A stretch of 64,000 bases of DNA from Enterococcus pallens ATCC BAA-351 (GCF_000407485.1 NZ_ASWD01000002.1:930001-994000), one strand, 5' to 3'. Counted from the stretch's first letter, positions 36,175-44,989 are shown. Notes: generated from the sequence alone by a model not told the origin. Numbers and translations are program-made.

Positions 36175-36211
36175 TAAGAAGAAAAAGAGACCGGGAAATC
36201 CCGGCCTCTTT
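36175..36211 (-). terminator. Terminator between fakA and recG
   Basis: A 12-pair stem with one G-U (AAAGAGACCGGG 36184-36195 with CCCGGCCTCTTT 36200-36211), 4-base loop, then TTTTTCTTCTT on the minus strand. Only 4 bases follow the fakA stop. Confidence 0.85.
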
Positions 36212-36214
36212 GGT

Positions 36215-37897
36215 TTATTCAGCTGAAAGCAAGTAAGGATATACGGGTTGATTACCTTCGTGGATTTCAACTTCTAAATCGTTATCCAGGGATTCGATCG
36301 CTTCTGCTAATTGTTGTGCTTGGGCTTTGGTTCCTTCTTCACCATAAATAATAGTAATGATCTCTATATCAGCAGTGATCATTTGTTTTAAGGTGTCCAA
36401 GGTCGTTTGATACAAATCAGATTCTGATAGAACAATTTTGCCATCAATCATGCCAAGGTAATCCCCTTCATGAATTTCGACGCCATCAATTGATGTATCC
36501 CGAATCGCATTGGTGATTTGCCCACTGATGACTGAATCAAGCATATCAGTCATCGCTTTTTTATTCTCATCTAAGCTTTGTTCCTCATTGAAGGCTAACA
36601 TCGCTGTCATCCCTTGAGAAATCGTCTTACTTGGTACTACAGCTACAGGAACTTCAGCTACTTCTGCTGCTTGATCCGCAGCCATAAAGATGTTCTTATT
36701 GTTTGGTAAAACAATTACTTGATCCGCATTAACTTCTTTGACTGCTTTTAAAATGTCTTCCGTACTTGGATTCATCGTTTGTCCACCGCTGATTACGTAA
36801 GAAACACCTAAGCTCTCAAATAGGTTTTTGATGCCTTCTCCAGCGGAAATAGCGATTACCGCATACGGCTTGCGTTCAGTACTTGTGCCCTCAAACTCGG
36901 CTACTTGCTCGTCATGCTCCAAGATATTTTCATGCTGCAGACGCATATTATCAACTTTGATTTTTACTAAAGAACCAAATTTTTGACCATAATTCATCAC
37001 TTCACCAGGATGCTCAGTATGTACGTGCACTTTGACAATTTCATCATCGTTTACGACCAATAAAGAATCCCCGATTCCGTCCAGATAATTACGGAAAGTA
37101 TCATAATCAAATTCGCTGTCTACTGTTGGACCTTGGCCTAGTTGAACCATAATTTCGGTACAATAACCAAACTTAATATCTTCAGTCGCCATGTGTCCTT
37201 GAACACTGCGGTGGTGCTCAGCATTCACCATTTCATCCATTTCGGCTGGACTTGGTTCATAGCTTTCATCTGCTAAGAATTCGCCGTTTAAGGCACTTAA
37301 GAATCCTTCATAGATAAACAATAGACCTTGACCGCCGCTGTCTACTACGCCGACTTCTTTCAGTACAGGCAGCATTTCTGGTGTCTTGTCTAATGCGCGT
37401 TTGCCGTATTTTACCACAGCTTCCATTACTTCAATGACATCGTCAGTTTGTTTTGCCTTGCGGTCACCAGCCTTAGCTGCTTCACGAGCTACAGTTAGAA
37501 TGGTTCCTTCAACTGGCTTCATCACTGCTTTATAAGCCGTTTCCACACCGTGAACCAGTGCTTTTGCCAAGTCTTGGGCATTTAAGGTTACGACATCAGG
37601 AATTTCTTTAGAAAAACCTCGGAATAATTGCGACAAAATAACGCCTGAATTGCCGCGAGCCCCCATTAACAAACCTTTGGCAAGTACATTGGCTAATTCC
37701 CCCACCTTTTCCGAAGGGGAGTTGACTACTGCTGTTGCTCCGCTAGTCATAGATAAATTCATATTGGTTCCAGTATCACCATCGGGAACTGGAAAGACAT
37801 TCAACGAGTTGACATATTCTGCATTAGCTTGCAGACGTTTAGCGCCAGCCTCCACCATTTCTTGGAATTGGCTCGCGCTGATTTCTGTTACCTTCAC
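36215..37897 (-). CDS. fakA: Fatty acid kinase subunit FakA (DAK2/YloV family)
   Basis: A 560-residue kinase that phosphorylates fatty acids held by FakB. The N-terminal DhaL (DAK2) domain has NVFPVPDGDTGTNMNLSM with the Asp residues for Mg-ATP, and GARGNSGVILSQLFRGF. The C-terminal half carries the second, FakB-binding domain (VVPSKTISQGMTAMLAFNE). The start is GTG 37897, with AGGAGG 9 bases upstream. An Asp23-like gene precedes it (as in yloU-yloV of Bacillus). No FakB gene is in the window. Confidence 0.92.
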   Translation of the reverse strand: MKVTEISASQFQEMVEAGAKRLQANAEYVNSLNVFPVPDGDTGTNMNLSMTSGATAVVNSPSEKVGELANVLAKGLLMGARGNSGVILSQLFRGFSKEIPDVVTLNAQDLAKALVHGVETAYKAVMKPVEGTILTVAREAAKAGDRKAKQTDDVIEVMEAVVKYGKRALDKTPEMLPVLKEVGVVDSGGQGLLFIYEGFLSALNGEFLADESYEPSPAEMDEMVNAEHHRSVQGHMATEDIKFGYCTEIMVQLGQGPTVDSEFDYDTFRNYLDGIGDSLLVVNDDEIVKVHVHTEHPGEVMNYGQKFGSLVKIKVDNMRLQHENILEHDEQVAEFEGTSTERKPYAVIAISAGEGIKNLFESLGVSYVISGGQTMNPSTEDILKAVKEVNADQVIVLPNNKNIFMAADQAAEVAEVPVAVVPSKTISQGMTAMLAFNEEQSLDENKKAMTDMLDSVISGQITNAIRDTSIDGVEIHEGDYLGMIDGKIVLSESDLYQTTLDTLKQMITADIEIITIIYGEEGTKAQAQQLAEAIESLDNDLEVEIHEGNQPVYPYLLSAE

Positions 37898-37924
37898 TTA
37901 GATAATCCTCCTTAAGAACACTGC

Positions 37925-38287
37925 CTAATCTGGCAGTACACGTACACCTTGGACAAATACATTCACTGAATTGGCTTTAACACCTAATAACGTTTCAAGA
38001 TTGTATTTTACTTTTTCTTGTACGTTGCGGGATACTTCAGAAATTTTTGTTCCATAGCTGACGATTGTATACACATCAACCGCGATGCCATTTTCTTCTT
38101 GACGTACGACAACCCCACGGGAATAGTTTTCTTTACGTAAAATTTCAGTAATATTGTCTTTAATTTGGTTCTTGCTTGCCATACCGACAATACCAAAAAC
38201 ATCGGTTACTGCACCGCCTACGACTGTTGCGATGACTTCATTTGAAATCTCGATCATGCCTGTTTGGGTATTAATCTTCACAGCCAT
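37925..38287 (-). CDS. Asp23/YloU-family envelope stress protein
   Basis: A 120-residue Asp23/Gls24-domain protein (SNEVIATVVGGAVTDVFGIV, then VDVYTIVSYGTKISEVSRN). Family members sit at the membrane and respond to wall stress; in enterococci the Gls24 relatives affect stress resistance. The start is ATG 38287 with AGGAGG upstream. It forms the conserved pair with the DAK2 gene. A candidate TGATAGAAT -10 lies about 60 bases upstream. Confidence 0.9.
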   Translation of the reverse strand: MAVKINTQTGMIEISNEVIATVVGGAVTDVFGIVGMASKNQIKDNITEILRKENYSRGVVVRQEENGIAVDVYTIVSYGTKISEVSRNVQEKVKYNLETLLGVKANSVNVFVQGVRVLPD

Positions 38288-38480
38288 TGTTGTTAGCCTC
38301 CTTAAATAGGCACACTCGCCCATTTTTTCTACTATAATATTCTATCATAGCCCTCATGCAAATAAAAGGAAGTTCGACTAAAAGGCTGCCATCTCTACTT
38401 GCAACTTTTACCTGTTTGAGCTAACATTGTCTAATTTACCTGCAAAAAGCCGTCTTGTCAATCTTTCTTAGAAAATATGC

Positions 38481-38509
38481 TTGCTATTTTATTTCTTTTG
38501 TGCTAAATT
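38481..38509 (+). promoter_or_regulatory. Promoter of rpmB
   Basis: TTGCTA (38481-38486), 17-base spacer, TGCTAAATT with TAAATT at 38504-38509. Confidence 0.55.
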
Positions 38510-38566
38510 ATTTTAGTATGAGCCAAAGAAGCGCTCCAATATCAAGGCAAAAGGAGGAAACAAAAC

Positions 38567-38755
38567 ATGGCAAAAGTTTGCTATTTCACTGGTCGTAAAA
38601 CAAGCAGCGGCAACAACCGTTCACACGCTATGAATGCTACAAAACGTACTGTAAAACCTAATTTACAAAAAGTTCGCGTAATGATCGACGGCAAACCTAA
38701 AAAAGTTTGGGTGTCAACTCGTGCTTTGAAATCTGGAAAAGTTGAGCGCGTTTAA
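38567..38755 (+). CDS. rpmB: 50S ribosomal protein L28
   Basis: A 62-residue basic protein: [20 protein letters not shown] is diagnostic of L28, and [17 protein letters not shown] ends it. It has one Cys (AKVCYF) and no CxxC zinc motifs. RBS AAAGGAGG is 9 bases upstream. It is divergent from the Asp23-fakA genes and ends in two tandem terminator-like hairpins. Confidence 0.97.
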   Translation: MAKVCYFTGRKTSSGNNRSHAMNATKRTVKPNLQKVRVMIDGKPKKVWVSTRALKSGKVERV

Positions 38756-38779
38756 TTTCAAATTAATCGAACACAACCA

Positions 38780-38803
38780 AACCGTTCGACTGAACGGTTT
38801 TTT
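38780..38803 (+). terminator. Terminator of rpmB
   Basis: AACCGTTC (38780-38787) pairs with GAACGGTT (38792-38799), 4-base loop, followed by TTTTT. Confidence 0.85.
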
Positions 38804-38814
38804 ATTTTGTTAAG

Positions 38815-38867
38815 CAAGCCGCAAGAAGCTGTCTTTACTATAGAAGCTTCTTGCAGCTTGTTTTTTT
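38815..38867 (+). terminator. Second tandem terminator after rpmB
   Basis: CAAGC + GCAAGAAGCT (38815-38830) pairs with AGCTTCTTGC + GCTTG (38845-38860) with one mismatch; TTTTTTT follows. It lies about 100 bases before the YfhO gene and insulates it. Confidence 0.8.
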
Positions 38868-38971
38868 CTTCATAAAATTTTAACACTTCTTTCAGGTGAT
38901 CTTCTTCTCCATCTCTTTTCATCTATGGTAAACTTTGAGTACTACCTATTGTTAGAAATTTGGTGACTTTG

Positions 38972-41590
38972 TTGAAAAAATATCTTCGTGAAAATCGCTG
39001 GTATCTACTGGCCAGCTTTGGTATTCCCTTTGTATTAATGATCATTGCCTATTTAACTATTGGCATCTATCCTGGCTCTAGTCGCAGTATTTTAGCTAGT
39101 GACGCCTTTTCGCAATTTTCAAATTTCCATGCCAGCTTTAGAAATATGCTGCTAGGCAAGCAAGGGCTGCTTTATACTTGGAATGCCTCGATGGGATTAA
39201 ATTATCTCTCGTTGGTCTCTTATTACTTAGGCGGTATTTTTACACCGCTGGTTATTTTCTTTCCTAATCAATATATGCCTGATGCGCTATACGTAATTAC
39301 CTTGCTTAAAATCGGGTCAGCCGGACTAGCCTTTTGGTTTTATGCCAAGGAAAGCTTTCAACTGCCGGATTGGCCAAAGGTCGCTTTAAGTGTCAGCTAT
39401 GCCTTAATGTCATTTACTACGGCTCATTCAGAAATTATTATGTGGCTGGATGCTTTTGTTTATTTACCTCTGGTGATCCTTGGTATTAATCGAGTAATGG
39501 ACAAAAAAAAGCCGACAGTTCTTTTTGTTTCCTATTTAATGTTGTTTTTAACCAGCTTTTATATGGGCTTTATGATTGGCATCTTTTCAGTATTGTATTT
39601 TGCAGCCCGCCTATTCACGGATTGGAAAAGATACAAGAAGAGCATTTTGCCTTACGGAATTACTTCCTTATTAGCCGGTTTTGCTTCCATGATTATGATT
39701 TTGCCAGCTGTAGTAGACTTAAGAACCAATGGTGAAGAGTTAACGAAAATTACGCAATTTAAAACCGAAGCCACGAGCTGGTGGGATTTTGTAGCTAAGA
39801 ATATGGTGGGGGTTTATGACACCACCAAATACGGCTCTATCCCTTTTATTTACATCGGGCTTTTTCCCTTGGCGCTTTGTTTATTCTATTTTGTTTCTAA
39901 ACGCATTCATTGGCGAAACAAAATTCTTTATGGCTTTGTAGGTGCACTGTTAATCGCCAGTTTTTATATCGTTCCTATGAACCTTTTTTGGCATGGCATG
40001 CACGCACCAAACATGTTTTTATTCCGTTATGCTTATTTATTGTCCTTCCTGATTATTACATTAGGCGCCTGGGGCTGGGAAGAAGTTACCCGGGAAAACA
40101 GCGTACAGCTGGCAGCTATTTTATTAATGATGATTGCGATTATCTCCATTTTTTGGGGGATGAAGGGAACTGATTACAGCTATATTGAAAATCATTCCTT
40201 CTATCTATCCTTAGCATTTCTAGCCGTGTATGCACTCTTAGTTACTGGCTACTATCTTAAAAAAATACCTATCAAAATTTTAGCTGTTTTATTCCTGCTG
40301 CTGATGGGAACAGAAGCCTTTGTGAATGCTGATTCTATGCTCCACGGTATTCTCAATGATTGGAATTATGCATCTCGCAGTCTGTATACGGATCCTTATC
40401 CAAGCATTAAAGCGCTGGTTGACCAGACTAAAAAAGAAAATGACAGCTTTTATCGGCTAGAAAATCTTGATCCGGTCTCTTCAAACGATGCTTTTAACTA
40501 CGGCTACAGCGGTATCAGCATGTTCTCATCGATTCGCAATCGGCATTCCTCTGGCTATTTAGACCAGCTAGGTTTTCGTTCGCGAGGAACCAACTTGAAT
40601 ATTCGTTATCCGAATAATACTCTGTTAATGGATTCCTTTACGGGAATTAAATATAACATTGCTAAAACGGATGATTTAGCTAAGTACGGATTTAGTCAGG
40701 TAGGAAAAAAAGGTGACTATCATTTATACGAAAATGAATACCAGTTGCCTTTAGCCTTCAAAGCACCAAAAGCTGTGACTAAGCTGAAACCTTTGCCTAA
40801 CGATAATTTAGGCACCCAGACCCAGCTGTACAATGCTTTGGCTGATGAAAATTATCAATACTACCAATTTCTGCCAATCCAAGAGGTCGGTACGGAGAAC
40901 GCTGTTGTAACGAATACGGGCAACATCATGACCATCGCTGAAGAAGAAGGCAACGTGGCCAAACAGGTGACTTGGCAAGTTCGAGTGCCTGCCAACACTC
41001 AAGCTTATTTAAGCCTATTTCCTTATAATTTTAGCGAACTGGAAAGCTCTACCGCCAGCGTGACCGTCAATGGACGAACGAGAAAAACGCAGATTAATAT
41101 TAATGGACAGTATTATGATTTAGGCTACTATCCTGCAGAAACTTACGTAACCTTTACTGCCAGCTTTTATGGCACAAAATCTATCAGCTTCCAAAATCCG
41201 CAGGTACTAGCTTTAGATACAGTGGCTTATCATTTAGCCAGTCGTAAGATTCAGGATAACGGAGTGGAAATGACTGTCGGCAAACACAGCGCTGCTGGTA
41301 CAGTCGAAGCAGATAGCGATCAAACCTTAGTCACGACTATTCCTTACGATGAAGGCTGGCAAGCAAGAGTAGATGGCAAGAAGGTCGACATTACTGCCTT
41401 TGAGGACGCATTTATCAGTATTCCGATCGAAAAAGGTACACACAAGGTAACCTTTACTTACCTCCCAGCAGGTTTAGCTCCGGGAATTGCTTCCTTTATT
41501 ATCTCCATCTTACTATTTGTCTTGTATCTTCAATGGCTAAAACGTAAGCCTAAGGTCAAACATATCAAAGAGGTTTCATCAGAAGAATAG
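38972..41590 (+). CDS. YfhO-family polytopic membrane protein
   Basis: An integral membrane protein of about 872 residues. The N-terminal ~490 residues carry about 12 helices, with the YfhO features SDAFSQFSNFHASF and LFRYAYLLSFLII. A large extracytoplasmic domain follows (residues ~490-840), ending in a last helix (FIISILLFVLYLQWLKRK) and a Lys-rich tail. YfhO proteins are implicated in glycosylation of teichoic acids or other wall polymers, probably as GT-C-type glycosyltransferases. The start is not certain: GGTGA lies before TTG 38972; TTG 38960, GTG 38963 and TTG 38969 are in frame. Confidence 0.85.
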   Translation: MKKYLRENRWYLLASFGIPFVLMIIAYLTIGIYPGSSRSILASDAFSQFSNFHASFRNMLLGKQGLLYTWNASMGLNYLSLVSYYLGGIFTPLVIFFPNQYMPDALYVITLLKIGSAGLAFWFYAKESFQLPDWPKVALSVSYALMSFTTAHSEIIMWLDAFVYLPLVILGINRVMDKKKPTVLFVSYLMLFLTSFYMGFMIGIFSVLYFAARLFTDWKRYKKSILPYGITSLLAGFASMIMILPAVVDLRTNGEELTKITQFKTEATSWWDFVAKNMVGVYDTTKYGSIPFIYIGLFPLALCLFYFVSKRIHWRNKILYGFVGALLIASFYIVPMNLFWHGMHAPNMFLFRYAYLLSFLIITLGAWGWEEVTRENSVQLAAILLMMIAIISIFWGMKGTDYSYIENHSFYLSLAFLAVYALLVTGYYLKKIPIKILAVLFLLLMGTEAFVNADSMLHGILNDWNYASRSLYTDPYPSIKALVDQTKKENDSFYRLENLDPVSSNDAFNYGYSGISMFSSIRNRHSSGYLDQLGFRSRGTNLNIRYPNNTLLMDSFTGIKYNIAKTDDLAKYGFSQVGKKGDYHLYENEYQLPLAFKAPKAVTKLKPLPNDNLGTQTQLYNALADENYQYYQFLPIQEVGTENAVVTNTGNIMTIAEEEGNVAKQVTWQVRVPANTQAYLSLFPYNFSELESSTASVTVNGRTRKTQININGQYYDLGYYPAETYVTFTASFYGTKSISFQNPQVLALDTVAYHLASRKIQDNGVEMTVGKHSAAGTVEADSDQTLVTTIPYDEGWQARVDGKKVDITAFEDAFISIPIEKGTHKVTFTYLPAGLAPGIASFIISILLFVLYLQWLKRKPKVKHIKEVSSEE

Positions 41591-41591
41591 A

Positions 41592-41633
41592 AAAATGCGG
41601 TCAAGGGATTTACACCTCCTTTGACCGCATTTT
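41592..41633. terminator. Bidirectional terminator between yfhO-like gene and Rnf-like operon
   Basis: A 13-base perfect stem (AAAATGCGGTCAA 41592-41604 with TTGACCGCATTTT 41621-41633) with A/T tracts on both ends, right between two converging genes. Confidence 0.9.
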
Positions 41634-41637
41634 CATC

Positions 41638-42219
41638 TTAAAATAAAGAACCAAAAAACACACCATTAAAGAAAGAAAAGCTCATATACATTAAAAACAT
41701 AGTGATCACACCAATCGGAATCCCCTTTAAGAAATTAGGAATTGTTGCCATCGACATCCGATCCAGTGCTCCGATATAAGCCAAACTAAATACAAAATAC
41801 ATAGCCCCATAAATGATTACCTGATACATAAAATCAGCCACATCAACGGCTTCTATTCGCGAAAATGTAGCTGTACTTAATAAGAAAACTACGGTAACCA
41901 TCATCTTTTTCAACTCTACTGTCAAAAACTGTTTGTTTTTCGGTGCTAAAAGAGTCACTCCGCTTACCATCAATGCAAGACCACCAGCATACACAATTTT
42001 CATCACATTCTCTGTGCCTGGAATTTCAAATGCTGTAACTAGTAAAGCAAACAAGAGCCCGGCAATACAATAAGCCAAATAGTTCAATGCACCAGCATAA
42101 GCTGTCCGAGCTACCGGGCTTGCCCCTTCTGCCGGAACACTTTTTTGCTTGTATTTTTGTGCACAATAGCAGGTAAATAGAATACAGCCGAAAAATACTA
42201 AACGATTCGCTATTGTCAT
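41638..42219 (-). CDS. RnfA/NqrE-like membrane protein (divergent)
   Basis: A 193-residue membrane protein with five or six helices, the same length as RnfA. The C-terminal stretch (MATIPNFLKGIPIGVITMFL) lines up by eye with the RnfA/RsxA end, where a Pro-(any)-x-F-x-G-x-x-I-x-x-I-T-x-x-L-M pattern occurs. The rest is divergent, and the two cysteine motifs that bind the membrane [2Fe-2S] cluster in RnfA/RnfE (as in LCPFMG and TNCAVLG) are not visible; its Cys are at positions 12, 17, 19 and 51. It follows rnfD by 44 bases. RnfA-like is probable; a distinct small membrane subunit is the alternative. Confidence 0.6.
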   Translation of the reverse strand: MTIANRLVFFGCILFTCYCAQKYKQKSVPAEGASPVARTAYAGALNYLAYCIAGLLFALLVTAFEIPGTENVMKIVYAGGLALMVSGVTLLAPKNKQFLTVELKKMMVTVVFLLSTATFSRIEAVDVADFMYQVIIYGAMYFVFSLAYIGALDRMSMATIPNFLKGIPIGVITMFLMYMSFSFFNGVFFGSLF

Positions 42220-42263
42220 TTTGTTACACGCCCTTTCCTTCGTTTATTTTTCCAACGATCCCT

Positions 42264-43328
42264 CTATTTATTCCACTTAATATTCAACAGCTGATTTCCG
42301 TCTTCACCTAGAACACGATTGCGCAGCAGATAATCTATCAATGGTGTGAAGCAATTCATAATTAAAATGCTATAGCTGACCCCTTCTTCGGTCACGCCAT
42401 AATAACGAAACACCATGACTAAAGCACCACAACAAAAGGCAAAAAGATATTCTCCTGCTCGAGTAGAAGGTGTTGAGGCATAGTCGGTCGCCATAAAGAA
42501 TGCGCCAAAAACTGCACCACCACCAAAAACATACCCTAAAACAGTAGTTAAATCTGCCGTGAAAAAGTTCTGCCCATCAAAGACAAAAGCAATCACCGCT
42601 ATAGTTCCCAGCATAGTTAAAGGGATACGCAGATGAATTATTTTCTTATACAACAGAATTGCTCCACCAATTAAGATCAACAACGTACTCGTCTCACCCA
42701 AGCGCCCTCCAATATTTCCGATAAAACTATTAAAAAGTTCCTGACTAGATAAGCTGCCACCCTCATTTAAAATAGCTAATGGCGTGGCACTAGTAACAAC
42801 ATCTGGCGTAATCCGGCTGAAAGGCGGATCCGGCCAACTGATTTCAAACATCTTTGTAAAAAATAAAGCGACCAAGAAGGCTCTTCCACCTAATGCGGGA
42901 TTAATAAAGTTAAAGCCAATCCCGCCAAAAAATTCTTTCACTACAATAATAGCAAAGGCCGAGCCGATTACCGGAAAATACCAAGGAGCCGATGGCGGCA
43001 TATTCGCCGTTAACAAAATAGCTGTAACTACGGCACTCAAGTCCCAAGTTAATTCTCGCTTACACAATTTAAACCAAGCAATTTCACAAAGCTGAGCGGT
43101 AATAATAGCAATTAAATATAACCCCCAAACGCGAAAACCAAAATAATAACCAGCGCCTAACATAGAAGGAACTAAGGCGATAATCATCCACATCATGATA
43201 TTTCGTGTAGTGTTGTCACCTCGAATATGAGGGTTAGCCTCCGGCGGCGGAACATTTTTTTGTGCTTCAGCAAAAATTTGAGCACTTTTACCAGAGACAT
43301 GATCCACTTGTTTTGCATCATTTTTCAT
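42264..43328 (-). CDS. rnfD: RnfD/NqrB-like redox membrane subunit
   Basis: A 354-residue membrane protein with about nine or ten helices, of the RnfD/NqrB family that carries covalently bound FMN. The conserved GGIGFNFINPALGGRAFL is at residues 135-152. SATPLA at 180-185 matches the flavinylation site of RnfD; T182 would be the FMN-linked residue, attached by ApbE. No apbE gene is in the window. RnfC, 2 bases upstream, would pass electrons to it. Family members are part of ion-pumping Rnf/Nqr complexes or flavin-based redox chains. Confidence 0.88.
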   Translation of the reverse strand: MKNDAKQVDHVSGKSAQIFAEAQKNVPPPEANPHIRGDNTTRNIMMWMIIALVPSMLGAGYYFGFRVWGLYLIAIITAQLCEIAWFKLCKRELTWDLSAVVTAILLTANMPPSAPWYFPVIGSAFAIIVVKEFFGGIGFNFINPALGGRAFLVALFFTKMFEISWPDPPFSRITPDVVTSATPLAILNEGGSLSSQELFNSFIGNIGGRLGETSTLLILIGGAILLYKKIIHLRIPLTMLGTIAVIAFVFDGQNFFTADLTTVLGYVFGGGAVFGAFFMATDYASTPSTRAGEYLFAFCCGALVMVFRYYGVTEEGVSYSILIMNCFTPLIDYLLRNRVLGEDGNQLLNIKWNK

Positions 43329-43330
43329 TT

Positions 43331-44671
43331 TTAGGCCTCCTGTAACAATTCTTCGATTTTGCCCGCAGCTGCCGTAATATTCTTCGCCAAATCACGTCTT
43401 GCCGGACAAACATACGTGCAAGCGCCACAATTGATACAAGCATCCGCTCTTAAATCCTGACAACGCTTATAGTCCTGTGCACGATAAAAAAGATCCAAAT
43501 TCTGCGGCTCCAACCGCATCGGACAAACTTCCGCACACAGATTGCAGCGAATGCAGGGGCTCTCTTCGTAATACCTTGCATTTTCAGTATTGATAACGAC
43601 TAAACCATTACTGGACTTAGTAATGGGTACCTCCAACGTATCAATCGCTTTCCCCATCATCGGCCCCCCAACAAAAATCTTTCGAGGATCCCCGTCAAAG
43701 CCTTCACAAAAATCAATCAAATCTCCCGTTAACGTTCCGATTGGACAAGAAACAGTTTGCTTATTTTGTACATCACCAGTTACCGTGCAAAATCGATTGA
43801 TTAATGGTTCCTGTCGTTCCACTGCATCTGCTACTGCGGCAGAGGTTGCTACATTCATTAAATAAACACCAGAATCAACTGGCAAACCATCTAAATCCAC
43901 CTCAACACCAAGTAATCCCTCCAGCAGCTGTTTTTCACCACCTTGCGGATAGCTAGTTTGAACAGCTTCAATAAAAACATCAGCAAATGCCTCGGCAGCC
44001 TCTTTCATTTGACGAATCGCTTCCGGCTTATCATCCTCTATAGCAACAATCACTTTTTTTGCTCCTAAAATTTTTTGCGCAATTCGTGCACCCGTCAACA
44101 CCTTGCCGCTTTCTATTTGCATTAATAAATTATCTGCCTCTAAAAATGGCTCACACTCCGCTCCATTCAATACAATTGTTTCCACTTCTACCTCATCATC
44201 CACTGTTAATTTAACATGAGTAGGAAAGGTAGCTCCCCCCATTCCAACTACACCAGCAGCCGATACACGCTCAATTAACGTCTCCCTATCCATTGAGTCA
44301 AAGGAAACTGCGTGCTGATTTTCTTCCCGAACTTCGTCTTCTTCTTTTTCAATTACAATCGTCGGGACTTTGTTTCCTGAATTGTCCGGCCAATCTAAAA
44401 TATCTGTGACTGTACCAGTAATTGTGGCATGGATATTCGCACTGACAAAATCCCCCGCTTCCGCAATCAAATCACCAGCCTTTACCTGATCTCCTATCTC
44501 AACCACTGGTTCTGCTGGTGCTCCAATATGCTGCTGAGTTGGAATGTATACTCGTTGAGGAACGAATGTAATCACTTCACTCTGCTTAACCTTCCACTTT
44601 TCCTTGAACACTTCTGTCGATGGAGCAAAAATAACTCCTCCACTAAACTTCCCAGGTGCGGTTCTTTTCAT
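43331..44671 (-). CDS. rnfC: RnfC-like NADH-oxidising iron-sulfur subunit
   Basis: A 446-residue protein with RnfC order: an N-terminal barrel (VYIPTQQHIGAPAEPVVEIG), the nucleotide/FMN site GMGGATFPTHVK at 143-154, LNGAECEPFLEAD, and a C-terminal double [4Fe-4S] domain with Cys 373, 376, 379, 383 and 412, 415, 418, 422. In Rnf it is the NADH-binding peripheral subunit. It is followed at once by rnfD, so both form an operon. No RnfB (the ferredoxin-docking subunit) is present. The start ATG has GGGGGAAA upstream, behind a long leader. Confidence 0.92.
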   Translation of the reverse strand: MKRTAPGKFSGGVIFAPSTEVFKEKWKVKQSEVITFVPQRVYIPTQQHIGAPAEPVVEIGDQVKAGDLIAEAGDFVSANIHATITGTVTDILDWPDNSGNKVPTIVIEKEEDEVREENQHAVSFDSMDRETLIERVSAAGVVGMGGATFPTHVKLTVDDEVEVETIVLNGAECEPFLEADNLLMQIESGKVLTGARIAQKILGAKKVIVAIEDDKPEAIRQMKEAAEAFADVFIEAVQTSYPQGGEKQLLEGLLGVEVDLDGLPVDSGVYLMNVATSAAVADAVERQEPLINRFCTVTGDVQNKQTVSCPIGTLTGDLIDFCEGFDGDPRKIFVGGPMMGKAIDTLEVPITKSSNGLVVINTENARYYEESPCIRCNLCAEVCPMRLEPQNLDLFYRAQDYKRCQDLRADACINCGACTYVCPARRDLAKNITAAAGKIEELLQEA

Positions 44672-44700
44672 TGGATTTCCCCCTACTTTTTTAAACCAAG

Positions 44701-44736
44701 AAAAAAGGCGCCAGATTATTACTCTACGCCTTTTTT
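44701..44736 (-). terminator. Terminator-like hairpin in the rnfC leader
   Basis: AAAAAAGGCG (44701-44710) pairs perfectly with CGCCTTTTTT (44727-44736). It would stop minus-strand transcripts before rnfC unless readthrough or antitermination occurs; it is symmetric enough to act on the plus strand too. Confidence 0.6.
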
Positions 44737-44745
44737 CCAGAGGAT

Positions 44746-44841
44746 CTAAAGCGCCGTATCCTTACTTGCTCCCACAAAAAAACTTTGGAAGTAGTTCTTT
44801 ATCTTTTTTTGGCTACGTGCATGCTTTTTCCTTTTCATCAT
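44746..44841 (-). CDS. Possible 31-residue basic leader peptide
   Basis: ATG 44841 (next codon also ATG), AAAAGG 7 bases upstream. The frame is very basic (MMKRKKHARSQKKIKNYF) and its TAG stop lies 10 bases before the terminator-like hairpin. It could be a leader peptide whose translation affects the hairpin, a fragment of a decayed gene, or chance. Confidence 0.3.
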   Translation of the reverse strand: MMKRKKHARSQKKIKNYFQSFFVGASKDTAL

Positions 44842-44957
44842 TTTCTTACCTTTTGTCTTCAACAACCAAATCTTTCACTAAATTATCCGAAAACAGCTGT
44901 TCATACATCAGGCTGCCTATACTTTCTTAGTACTCTGTTCATAGTAACTATTCTTCA

Positions 44958-44989
44958 TTGTTATTATGAATACATAATCAGTGTAACAA
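44958..44989. repeat. Nested inverted repeat in the rnfC promoter region
   Basis: Outer arms TTGTTA (44958-44963) and TAACAA (44984-44989), inner arms TTATG (44964-44968) and CATAA (44973-44977). The position around the candidate promoter suggests a regulator site. It does not match the FNR or Rex consensus well enough to name. Confidence 0.4.

Noticed and set aside
44958-44989. Rex or FNR operator ahead of rnfC
   Set aside because: The arms TTGTTA/TAACAA lack the TGTGA-N6-TCACA form, so only an unnamed dyad is reported.
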